Positions 55,906-64,000 of a stretch of DNA of 64,000 bases are shown one piece after another. The stretch is taken from contig MDYQ01000020.1 of the NCBI GenBank assembly GCA_003024175.1, forward strand, positions 248,001 through 312,000, written 5' to 3'. Within the stretch, counting starts at the first letter, position 1. Each line of letters begins with the position of its first letter. The notes under the pieces are model-generated. The model did no database searches. It was not told the origin of the DNA and saw nothing but the letters and a program-made list of their open reading frames with translations. This stretch comes from Planoprotostelium fungivorum. Lineage: Eukaryota; Evosea; Variosea; Cavosteliida; Cavosteliaceae. A program made the position numbers and the translations under genes.

Positions 55906-56578
55906 TTCTCAAGTGCGTTGGTTGGAAACAGCAAACTAATTTTTACCCCCTTTGGTCCGCAATGATGGAACTCGTATAGAACCCATAACTACTGAAAAAG
56001 ACCAAGAACTAATTTACGCCCACAGGAAGCACTGGGAGCGCGGTCTTCCTCCACCCACTGACAACCAGCCACACGAAGTCCAGTGTCAAGGGTCTGATCG
56101 TCATATTGTGATTCTGGATAAGAACACCGTTTCTAGTCTGATACTGATGCTTTTTGGAGAGCAAAGAGATGCATTTTCCACATCGAATCGAGATGTGATT
56201 CTGCAATTGGAGTGTTAAGCTCACTGGCATCTGTGGCGCATATAGGATTCATACAACGGTCTCTCTTACAATCAAACAGAAAGATTTCCAAGTTTTTCAT
56301 CACCACAGACGCAGGCAGAGATATATGTGAGGAGACCTGTACTAAGCACCTGCACAGACTCTAAGAAGGCTGAGACACAACGAGCAACCATTGCTGGAGG
56401 GCCTGCCTCTCAGCAAGTCTGCTGGCGAGGTGGAGGAAGACTGTATCCCCAGTGCTTCACGTGGGCATAAATTAGTTCTTTGTCCTTTTCATTAGTTTTG
56501 AGTTCTATACGAGTTCCATCGTTGTGGACCAAAGGGGTTAAAAATTAGTTTGCTGTTTCCAACCAACGCACTTGAGAA
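55906..56578. mobile_element. Non-autonomous DNA element with about 75-base terminal inverted repeats
   Basis: The left end TTCTCAAGTGCGTTGGTTGG and the right end are near-perfect inverted copies over about 75 bases, through AACAGCAAACTAATTTTTA and GATGGAACTCGTATAGAAC, with about four differences. Both ends are bordered by TA, consistent with a TA target-site duplication as in Tc1/mariner elements. The 0.5 kb centre has one frame (to 56218, containing LPPPTDNQPHEVQCQGSDRH) with no recognisable transposase motifs, so it would need a transposase from elsewhere. The close match of the repeats suggests recent movement. Confidence 0.85.
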
Positions 56579-56718
56579 TATTCAAAAAGATAGAAAATGA
56601 AACCAAAGATAGAAGAGTGATGACAAGTTCACTTGAGAGGTAGAAAGCTTTATTTAGCTTAAGGTGATTGTGTCTACAATGAGCCGTAACAGACAGGTTG
56701 TTAAGGCTCTGCATGTGC

Positions 56719-57412
56719 TTATCCTTTTTTGACTGTATCCCACACAAATTCTGCAGGTGTTGTTGTATCTCCAATGGTAAAGAGGTTGATCCAATAATTC
56801 TTATGATTTCCAGAGTAGAGGGGGGCCATCCATGTATTGTTCTTCTTGTCCCAATAAAGGTACTTGTTATTGTGAATGCTCAAGTTGGTAAACTCCAGCG
56901 GTTGATTCTCAAACCAAGGTTTCTGATCAACGGAAGCATTGTCAAGAAGAACAAGAAGTACTTGATGTATGCCGCGCGGAGTAAGAGTTGTTCTGACCTA
57001 TTGTTTTTCAAAATGAGATATATTGATATTGCACACCAGAAAGAGAGTCATTGTCTCATTATAGGAATCCAAAGGTGCTATGATGCGCAAAAATGATTCC
57101 CTGCTTTTAGCCTCTTGAGGGTATTGAGTGATAGTGGGCAATCCAGGGATGGCATCATTGTTTGGGGTTTGATACAAACTAACACTCCAAAAAACTCCAG
57201 CAGGTGGTCTCTTGCTTCGTGTAGCCAGTGGACTGTCATATTTGAGATGGTCAGCTGTTCAAATTCTGGAAAAGGATTCAACATTGAGCCTAAAACAACT
57301 CACTTTTCTTGCTTTTTGTTACATGATATTTGTATTTCACGGGGACATATTCTTGATCTGAGAGACGCTTCTCTAATGTCAAGTCTTCCAGCGCTTGTCC
57401 AATCTCCTCCAT
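56719..57412 (-). CDS. Protein of unknown function
   Basis: Three exons with matching phases give about 200 codons. Segments are MEEIGQALEDLTLEKRLSDQ, EYVPVKYKYHVTKSKK, TDHLKYDSPLATRSKRPPAG, VFWSVSLYQTPNNDAIPGLP, ESFLRIIAPLDSYNETMTLF, TLTPRGIHQVLLVLLDNASV, FTNLSIHNNKYLYWDKKNNT and GDTTTPAEFVWDTVKKG, TAA at 56719. The start is chosen as the first in-frame ATG; the frame is open for 20 more codons upstream without an ATG, so a further 5' exon is possible. The composition is that of a folded beta-rich protein. I do not recognise it. It abuts the inverted-repeat element. Confidence 0.55.
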
Positions 57413-57577
57413 CCCTCTGTCGTTTCCCTGCTTCTTCTCCTTCTCGCCATCCTCTATGGCTTTGGGTCCCAATTATGTGATCCCTTCCGTGATAGCCTGC
57501 TGATTGTTAATCATCATGGCGTGGTGGAGGACACATTCACTTGAGCTTCTGGATCTTGCGAGGGATCCTCGGATATC

Positions 57578-59359
57578 ATGATCCCCACTGAGCAGTTGCG
57601 AATGTGTCGTTTGATCTCCTCCTTCGAGTCAATTGAGCCCTGCTTCTGTCGATCAGATTATGTTATCGCTCCACCTTTCCAATTTTTCATCAGGAGCTTC
57701 GGTTATGTGGATCTGGTTCGATCAGTAGGGACCTTTTACGCTTTGAAGTACCAGAAGGCTCGCTGCAGTAATTTTGGACAAGAGATCGATACACTGGTCT
57801 ACATATCACAGAGGGGCAATCGCCAGGCTTCACTTGGCCTCTGGAGACGACGCTAAGACAGGATTGATTGCCATGGAGTACATCGATGGAATCTCTCTCA
57901 ATCGGTTGACCACTCCCATGGACGAGTCCCAACAGTCTTTATCATACCGTCCCACAATTTTTCTACAACCACACCAGACACCGCCACTGGCTCTCTCCTC
58001 GAGATATCCCCCATCCAATCTCATACGGGCCTCGTGTGGACTGCTGCGCTTTAGGCATCTCACTCATCCAACTTGTGAAGTCGTCATTACCATCAAGAAG
58101 GGTGACTCGCCAACGCAGGCCAGGATGAAGAGACAGTTCAGAGTGGACACGGACTTCTCTGCAGATTTTCACAACTTTGTATCGGCCTGCGTGAAGAGGG
58201 ATCAGCACATAACAAAATGTCAAGTTGTAATCACTCGGCTGCCTAACAGCTCAAAATTAGTATCTCTACGCGATAAAACACATCTGATGTGTGCAGGAGA
58301 AGAAACCCAGCGAATGTGCGAGTGAGAGGAAGGATACAGTGCGGTGACGATGATGACGCCGAGGATGTCGGTTATGATATGTGACAGTATATCGTGGAGG
58401 GTAAGGCTCTGGTCAAATTCAAGCGTAAGGAGCATGCACCTCCAATGGAAAGAGGACGTCCTCTACCCAAAGAGCAGGTGAGCTGGTGAGCATGACCATC
58501 GTATCCAGCCGATATATATATCTTCGGACGCTCCTGTTTTGTGAAGTTTCTCTCCGACGTGAGAGCGAAGAAAGAGGTGGCCGATACAAATCTGTATGCC
58601 TTCGATCCTGCTTCAGTCAGAGCGAGACATAGATCTTCACGCTGACGGTGACAGACAAATGTGGATCATTCTTTTACCTCCTCGCCTCGTGTTTTTTGAG
58701 ATACAAATCGTCTCACACTGATCCGACACGACAAAGGTCCATGCTGTGGTTTGTCATCTCAGGGAACCACTTTTCTCTCTTGAAGAGCCCACAGCCCGAC
58801 ATCTACTCAGAGTAGATCCCGTAGTGGCTCTTTTTGTGTGTCGATTGACCGTCTGTGTATTCCCTGGCCTTTATGGTGCTCTTGAAAGGTATCGCGCGCT
58901 ATCTTTCAAGATCGTAGAGGTGAGCAGTTACTACTCGTTACGACTGACGGGCAGTGTATAGTGCTTTGTGGTGTAGCGTCCATGTGGAGCTTTTGCCAGA
59001 TCACCATATCGTATCACATTTCATTTTGAGTGATGATCGAACAATCTTGCAGAGGACTTGTCGAAGCCAACATACATTTGCAGACGAACGCACCACAGGA
59101 GAATATGGAGGTAAATCAGAACCAAGGGCAGTTTTAACTGTGTTGTATCATATGAAGATCACCAGGACCACCGTGAATACCCTTTGCAGAAGAGGTGAGG
59201 AGAAATGAAGTCGTGCATTGAGGTCAGCGCACCTGTTGCCGATGAGCATGCAGGGATGACAACGATTACGACCGCTCTGTCCGGGAGCTGATCTCATCTG
59301 CATCAAGATTAGAAGCTGGTCGAATAGGGCAAGCATTTCGAACTCCTCAAGGAGGATGA
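57578..59359 (+). CDS. Multi-exon protein of unknown function (approximate limits)
   Basis: Several open blocks with good coding composition lie on the plus strand: MIPTEQLRMCRLISSFESIE; HLASGDDAKTGLIAMEYIDG; LALSSRYPPSNLIRASCGLL; CEVVITIKKGDSPTQARMKR; FVSACVKRDQHITKCQVVIT; YIVEGKALVKFKRKEH; ADIYIFGRSCFVKFLSDVRA; VHAVVCHLREPLFSLEEPTA; ALWCSVHVELLPDHHIVSHF; DDNDYDRSVRELISSASRLE, ending RTPQGG and TGA at 59357-59359. Some junctions agree in phase (for example GTGAGG...ATGCAG before the DDNDYDR exon), others do not. It could be one gene or two. No family is recognised. Confidence 0.4.
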
Positions 59360-59736
59360 GATCCAAGGTCCTCTATTGATATCAATCTCATCCTGTCACC
59401 GATAAGACACATTCGCATACAGGTCAGAATCGTCTGTGGCACATGAGGACAAGATATGCGGCGACTTCTCCTGCGCGGGTCACCAAAATCATTGGAAATG
59501 GGATAGAAAATGGCACACACAAAAAGGGGTTCAGGAATAACTGCATCGATGATGACTGACGCTGATTTCACTGCAGACAGATTTCCTTTTAGCGTGACGT
59601 CGGCCTCTTTGCCGCCGTCTGCCGAGTTGGCATCATCGTTGTCAGTGGTGGTGCTCTTCTTCTCTGGGCCTGCAGTGGGTTGATGGCCTTCGGACAATAA
59701 AGACTCATCGCACTCCTTAGGATGTACGACCCTCAC
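59347..59736 (-). CDS. Possible exon of a minus-strand gene
   Basis: An open frame with natural composition (RVVHPKECDESLLSEGHQPT, KEADVTLKGNLSAVKSASVI, PLFVCAIFYPISNDFGDP) preceded by an AG that could be an acceptor. It has no ATG of its own in frame and no family match. It overlaps the end of the plus-strand model by a few bases. Confidence 0.25.
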   Translation of the reverse strand: MRVVHPKECDESLLSEGHQPTAGPEKKSTTTDNDDANSADGGKEADVTLKGNLSAVKSASVIIDAVIPEPLFVCAIFYPISNDFGDPRRRSRRISCPHVPQTILTCMRMCLIGDRMRLISIEDLGSHPP

Positions 59737-60195
59737 ATCGGACGTCGCTGTTTTCCTATCCGACTATGGCAATCATTGTTGGCTTCCGAAATAGGAGCTC
59801 CTCGTCGTCGTCGTCGTCGGATAATCATGTGACGACTTTCACCGTGCAGCACTTCAATCTGTGAGGACGTCTCACAGGAATATCAATATCACCATCCGAC
59901 ATCGAGCCTGACGAAGGCACAAGAGTGATCGATAGAATAGACCTCGAGACATATTCCATCGTTATCATCTGTCGCACATGACATCATCATCGTGGTGCAT
60001 CACGAGTGAAATCATGCTGTCAGAATCGAGATTATTTGATCGAGTCTCTGCCATTATGTGTCTATGTATTTGTATCAACTGGATGAGGGTTTAAAAATTC
60101 AAATAAATTTCAAGAGCGATCGATCCAGCTGGGACCATTTTTAATAAAAGAAAACAACAAAAGTGAATACCTGCCAAAATGGGATATTTTTCAAT
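59737..60195. other. Gap with a short GTC repeat
   Basis: Contains a run of about six GTC units near 59800-59820 and AT-rich sequence before the channel gene. No gene is seen. Confidence 0.45.
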
Positions 60196-61463
60196 CTATA
60201 TACAGGGTAGCATTCCTTCAAGAACTTGTGATTTGAGAAAGTCAATGTCCTGAGGGTGTTTTGCACTTATAGTGATCCTTATGACCATCATTTCGGCTTG
60301 GATTTCCTTCACTTGAAGTTGGCACACTGTACCACACCACAGAGGAAGAGTCTGCTGTATACTCAGGCAATGATGATGAAAAGATGTCACTTTGAGTAGG
60401 GACAAGAGATGAGCCCGCAGCAATTCCAAGGAGGTTCCTCTCTTCACTGGAATATTGATAGACTCAATTGTAACATCTCCACGTAGAGTCCAATTTGTAA
60501 CTGTATGCAATCGATATTACTGAAGTATTGAACTTCTCACATTGAGTGGAAGTGAATGAACTCAAAGGGATGATCACTCTCCTGTATAAATGAATTGAGA
60601 GATGGTACAATAATGTCTCACTTTTCTTCCAGATTGGAAAGGATGATAAATGTACTGTTGATCTTCTCCACTGCCCCTGAATCTCCCTTGATAGTTATCC
60701 AATCACCCAAACGGACAGGTCTGACGAATGCAATGATGATACTTGCAATGAGATTTTCCAGTGCTGGTCTTGCAGCTAACCCAGCAATCAAACTCAACAG
60801 ACCTTGGATGATGTCACAAATGGGGCAAATTTGTCTTCACCTGCAGACCCAAGAAGCGTGAGTCCAACTTGACGAACTTCGTCAAATGTTAACAGAGAAG
60901 CTGCGATTCCAATCACCACTAAAAGAAAGATGATGATGCGTTTAAAGACGCCTAGAGCAGTAAAAAAAGTTTTGGTACGTTGCACATGGCGCGGGTGTTG
61001 ATCGTCCGAGACCATCACAAATCTACGTCTCTCAGTTGATTCGCTGTATGAGGTAAACTCACTTTTGCGATACCTCCTTATCGACTGTAATTACCACAGC
61101 TATCAAGAGTCCAACAATGGAAAATATCAGCACAACAAGAGTGAGGTGGGTTATTATACTATTGGTAAGCTCAGTCCACCCAAAATGTGGTATACCGATG
61201 AGGAATCCAACGGACCACAGGAGAGGCAAACCGGGCCATCTAGTGGTGACTGCGAGGTGGTCATCCCAGGTATACCGAGTGTTTTTTGCAATTCTATCTT
61301 GATCAGAACCATCCAGGTTGATATAAGCTCACCTAGTGAATAATGCATTAACCGTGAGGTTAATCGTGATTCCTAAGAGATGTTGAGGAGATGACAAGTA
61401 GTAGAACTCACCCCCAATTAGGATAGTAAGAACATAACACAGGATCTCCCACCAGAAACTCAT
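60196..61463 (-). CDS. MscS-type mechanosensitive ion channel
   Basis: About six exons. MSFWWEILCYVLTILIGGIT and NLTVNALFTRIAKNTRYTWD start the protein. Transmembrane segments follow: LPLLWSVGFLIGIPHFGW, SIITHLTLVVLIFSIVGLLI, VFKRIIIFLLVVIGIAASLL. The pore-lining and beta-domain signature is VGLTLLGSAGLLSLIAGLAA, RPALENLIASIIIAFVRPVR, LGDWITIKGDSGAVEKINST, then RRVIIPLSSFTSTQFTNWTL with the conserved NWT. A C-terminal alpha/beta part ends IDFLKSQVLEGMLPCI, stop at 60196. MscS channels open on membrane tension to release ions and small solutes during osmotic downshock. The NWT motif and overall order resemble bacterial-type members. Length (about 330-350 residues) is normal. Confidence 0.87.
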
Positions 61464-61768
61464 TTTTGTGGTGATCTACTCAACTCCTCCACACTGTGGA
61501 GTCTGTCAAGAAATTGACATTGGAGGATTTCGGCTAGGAGTCATGCTCGATGGCGCTTTGGGTCTCGTCATCTTCTTTGGGTGCTGAAATATACAACCCG
61601 GTTTTTAATTCGTTATATTTAAACCTAATGAAGCAACAGTTCCCAGCACGGCGTGCTGGGAACTGTTGCTTCTCGTCTTTCTCACCGGTCGACACCATCG
61701 CAGCTTGCTGTCGAGTCGGATCGCCAGTTCACGAGCACAACAAATAGTGTCCCAGACAAGAGAAGAAT
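61464..61768. other. Gap with a perfect hairpin
   Basis: Upstream of the channel gene. It holds the 43-base palindromic hairpin described separately and nothing else that I recognise. Confidence 0.45.
61630..61672. repeat. Perfect 20-bp stem, 3-base loop palindrome
   Basis: The left arm GAAGCAACAGTTCCCAGCAC and the right arm GTGCTGGGAACTGTTGCTTC are exact reverse complements around GGC. It would fold as a strong hairpin in DNA or RNA. No T-run or partner element marks it as a known terminator or transposon end. Confidence 0.95.
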
Positions 61769-62069
61769 TTACTCAATGCGGAGAAGAGGGACGTAGAGAT
61801 CCTGACCGCGATGACCTCTCTGTGCCACCAGATCATCCATAACGTTTACGTTATATTGATCGTCGGGAGTAGTGAGAGCGTACGGGCCATCTTCTGGAGA
61901 GAGCCTTACTACAAGCCGCATCAGCCGGGCTGTTGTCTAAGACTTCAACTTTGCGTCTTCTCCCCTGCCGAAGTTGAGGGTGGATTTGTGCCTGTCAGAC
62001 GGGCGATGAGTTCCATATCTGGAGCCTCCAATCTTCATGCCTCTGACTCTGCACTTCTCCTTCAGCATT
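61769..62069 (-). CDS. Possible small two-exon gene
   Basis: On the minus strand MLKEKCRVRGMKIGGSRYGT and STLNFGRGEDAK can be joined by a short intron to SPEDGPYALTTPDDQYNVNV and MDDLVAQRGHRGQDLYVPLL, stop at 61769. The plus strand of the same stretch is also open (TSLCHQIIHNVYVILIVGSS), so the coding strand is not certain. No family match. Confidence 0.28.
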
Positions 62070-62204
62070 GCCACGGGCAGCTTGGCCAGTTACTTCTGGT
62101 CTAATCTTTGTCCTCAATCAATAATGGAACGAACCAGTTGATAGGCTATTTCAGATACTTCTCTCTCACCGTTCTAACTCTTTCCATTGGTCTCCTAATT
62201 CCCT

Positions 62205-62335
62205 GGTTCCAGGTGTTCACTGCGGTGGGTGTCAATCTGATGTCAGGGTAGAGTCTCTCTAATTGGGAAGAGACCTACAGCTCTCTCTTCTTTGCGGCCT
62301 CAGAGCTGGAAGAGAGGTCAGTGATGATCGCATGA
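62205..62335 (+). pseudogene. Copied fragment of the MYND-finger gene
   Basis: These 131 bases match 21550-21680 in the MYND gene with about five differences. The parent stretch includes part of an exon, the splice acceptor and part of an intron, so the copy was made from DNA, not from mRNA. Relative to the window it has the same orientation as the parent. It cannot encode a working protein alone. Confidence 0.9.
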
Positions 62336-62599
62336 TGGTCAAGGGTGGAACTCTTTCGATTCAGTCACGACAATCTGGACCATTCTCTTTCTTCACCAAT
62401 CTGCTTATAGTGCTGAGATACTTTGTCTCAGCTGATATCTCATCAAGGTTATCTGCAGGGTTCCTACTCACATACTCTCTGATGCCTTTTGGTAAGTGTC
62501 ATATGTTTATAAACACATTGTAGAATACTCAGGACAGGCCAAGGGCTGGTGGCAGATGGATAGGATGTATGTAAATAGAAAAATTTGATCAATGATAAT
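62336..62599. other. Spacer with no supported feature
   Basis: A plus-strand frame runs through it from the MYND fragment, but without domain resemblance. Confidence 0.4.
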
Positions 62600-63848
62600 T
62601 TATGATATCAATTCTGTAAGAGTATTGACCCAATTATTATCAGCTCCAGGAGTGGGGTCTCGGGAGAGTGTGTGATAATCTATGAAGGTGTTGAGTTGAT
62701 TTCGATCAATCCACCCTAATCTGAAGGCCTGATGGTGGGCCTTATGTGCATGAACACTCAAGACTTGTCTGTGTTCATTTCAGTTCACTTCAGCACAATT
62801 ACCCACCTATAGGGTTGTAGACCACTGGGAAGGTGTAGATTCTGTCTATCAATTGATGCAAATGTTTTTTTGGATGGAAGAGCAGGGAGTGGTAAGAGAG
62901 CAGGGTTTAATACAACCATCTGAAAGTTGCCTTGGAGTGTCACTATAAAGCATAATTGTAGTTGATCAAATGCCTCTTCAATGGCTGAACACAACAGGAG
63001 ACCGTTGCGCGCGTTGTTAATATCATCTGTCCGGACACCAAAGACTGTCATAAGTGCTGCACACCGGTACGGGACCAGATGGGATGCCTTTACACATGGG
63101 CTGTTATTACCTCCTGATATATCTCAGAATATGTAATAAAAATATTGCTCACCATCACTGGAGTTCAGTAATTGCTGTGTCATTTGGCACTCTATATCAA
63201 CAAACTTCTTTCTGTTCTTGGTGTATCGAACCCCATATTGCTTGACGAGATGATTTGGTTTTTCTGGTTGGTGGCCATCCATTTGGATCACTAATTTTTT
63301 TGCCGTGCATTTACCAGTAGTCGGAAGAGAAGTGATCCATCTTCAATGCACCATTTCACTACCAACCGGAAAAACCAAATCAGATGTTTCTTGAATTTTG
63401 AATTTTCGCCTCTACTAATCTTTGATGTGGTCCATATTCCATCTACAGATGGAAACAAGGCGTCAAAAAGAGTCTTCATTCGTGGATCTACTGTCGTTCA
63501 GAACAGTTACCACAGCCAAATCAACCCCTCTAGGCCGCTGCTATGCGAGCTAGAGCCTGAGAGGCCCTAGAGACACCACAACGAGAACAGAGAGAATATA
63601 AAGAGAATAAAGAAGGGTCGACACTCACCAGGTGGGGCGGTCTGGACGGCAGCGGATCCCTCGAGGATATATACAGAACCGTCAACAACTTGGCTAATGT
63701 TAAGCGCTCCAGGAACTCGACTATCCGGGATGCTTCCCTCCTCAAAGATGGAGATAGTGGATAAACCAAAGGCATCTTTCAAAGTGTCTGTGGTTACTCC
63801 TACTCGAAAGTCTTCTTCTTTTCCATTGTACTTGAATTTAATTGTCAT
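62600..63848 (-). pseudogene. HNH-endonuclease-like gene (copy 2), interrupted by a MITE
   Basis: The first exon (63848 to about 63627) encodes a small beta-rich header: MTIKFKYNGKEEDFRVGVTT, LKDAFGLSTISIFEEG, ISQVVDGSVYILEGSAAVQT. It joins after an intron of about 130 bases (acceptor GACAG, phase kept) to KTLFDALFPSVDGIWTTSKI and GENSKFKKHL, which corresponds to MYETIFPGILEPWTESVISS of copy 1. A 130-base MITE then splits the gene; the sequence resumes with VKQYGVRYTKNRKKFVDIEC. The HNH part is CVKASHLVPY, INNARNGLLLCSAIEEAFDQ and LCFIVTLQGNFQMVV, with a last exon AHHQAFRLGWIDRNQLNTFI, TAA at 62600. The header resembles the N-terminal ubiquitin-like modules of some eukaryotic nuclease proteins, which is inference. 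Without removal of the insert the product would be cut short. Confidence 0.68.
63252..63381. mobile_element. 130-base MITE with GATTTGG terminal inverted repeats and AGAT duplication
   Basis: The ends read GATTTGGTTTTTCTGGTTGG on the left and, as the reverse complement, GATTTGGTTTTTCCGGTTGG on the right, with further partial complementarity inwards (GGATCACT region). It is flanked by AGAT on both sides (63248-63251 and 63382-63385), a four-base target duplication. It has no coding capacity. It sits inside an exon of the HNH gene. Confidence 0.9.
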
Positions 63849-64000
63849 CTAAGTCAACAGTTAGAATGATGTAATCCCGCCGACATGAAATTACCTTTTG
63901 GAATTTTGAGTTGGCGATGATCGGCGACAAGCGTTCAGTTCGAGCGTATGAAATTACCTTGAGAATGTTCGAGGTGGCGACAGGAAGATAGTGACGAGAT

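Noticed and set aside
55952-56218. Transposase gene inside the inverted-repeat element
   Set aside because: The frame begins in the terminal repeat and has no DDE or DNA-binding motif.
1-64000. Retrovirus-like elements, LINEs, rRNA or tRNA genes
   Set aside because: No reverse transcriptase, integrase or capsid motifs were seen among the open frames, no long direct repeats pair up, and I could not recognise rRNA or a cloverleaf by eye; a tRNA search program could still find a tRNA that I missed.

Overview
The window is nuclear DNA of a microbial eukaryote with a very compact, intron-rich genome. Almost every gene is cut by short introns, mostly 35-60 bases, that usually begin GTGAG or GTAAG and end in AG. 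Many exons are shorter than 100 bases, so single open frames rarely equal a gene; most models here were joined by hand from exon phase and family motifs. The gene mix is GH18 chitinase with chitin-binding and PAN modules, F-box/ankyrin genes, a GATA-finger protein, a GH13 amylase of the intracellular type, an AA14-type oxygenase with a lectin tail, a HAK/KUP potassium transporter and a ciliary CFAP73/CCDC42-type protein. This suggests a fungus-eating or soil amoebozoan that keeps a flagellate stage, such as a protosteloid amoeba. That identification is inference, not something the sequence states.

Layout. 0-4 kb: chitinase end, a decayed-looking F-box/ankyrin gene, and an HNH-nuclease-like gene with a separate header exon. 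4.7-10.5 kb: HAK/KUP transporter (minus) diverging from a mitochondrial carrier, then a small secreted Cys-rich protein and a small unknown gene. 12-16.3 kb: alpha-amylase and AA14-type oxygenase. 16.4-22.9 kb: GATA-finger protein, D-lactate-type dehydrogenase, dihydroxyacetone kinase, MYND-finger protein. 23-32.6 kb: EF-1alpha, a membrane protein, BCKDH E1-alpha, CFAP73-like, RNF113/Cwc24, an SRPBCC protein and an endonuclease/exonuclease/phosphatase-family enzyme. 33-43 kb: one very large ubiquitin-specific protease gene. 43.5-51 kb: succinate dehydrogenase small anchor subunit, an ankyrin protein, ataxin-10, cyclic-nucleotide phosphodiesterase.

From 51 kb to the end the character changes: a decayed DDE transposase gene, fragments and a full copy of a small inverted-repeat element (MITE), a 0.67 kb element with about 75-base terminal inverted repeats, copies of pieces of the USP and MYND genes, unknown genes, an MscS-type channel and a second HNH gene interrupted by the MITE. 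This is the accessory, repeat-rich part of the window.

Genes that work together in themes: polysaccharide breakdown (chitinase, amylase, AA14 oxygenase), mitochondrial metabolism (carrier, BCKDH, SDH), ion and osmotic balance (HAK/KUP, MscS), ubiquitin and splicing housekeeping (USP, RNF113). They do not form an operon-like unit. The strongest oddities are a header-exon swap between the two HNH genes through a shared intron, an Arg/Glu low-complexity insertion inside the USP catalytic domain, and the AA14-plus-lectin-plus-GPI-anchor protein.
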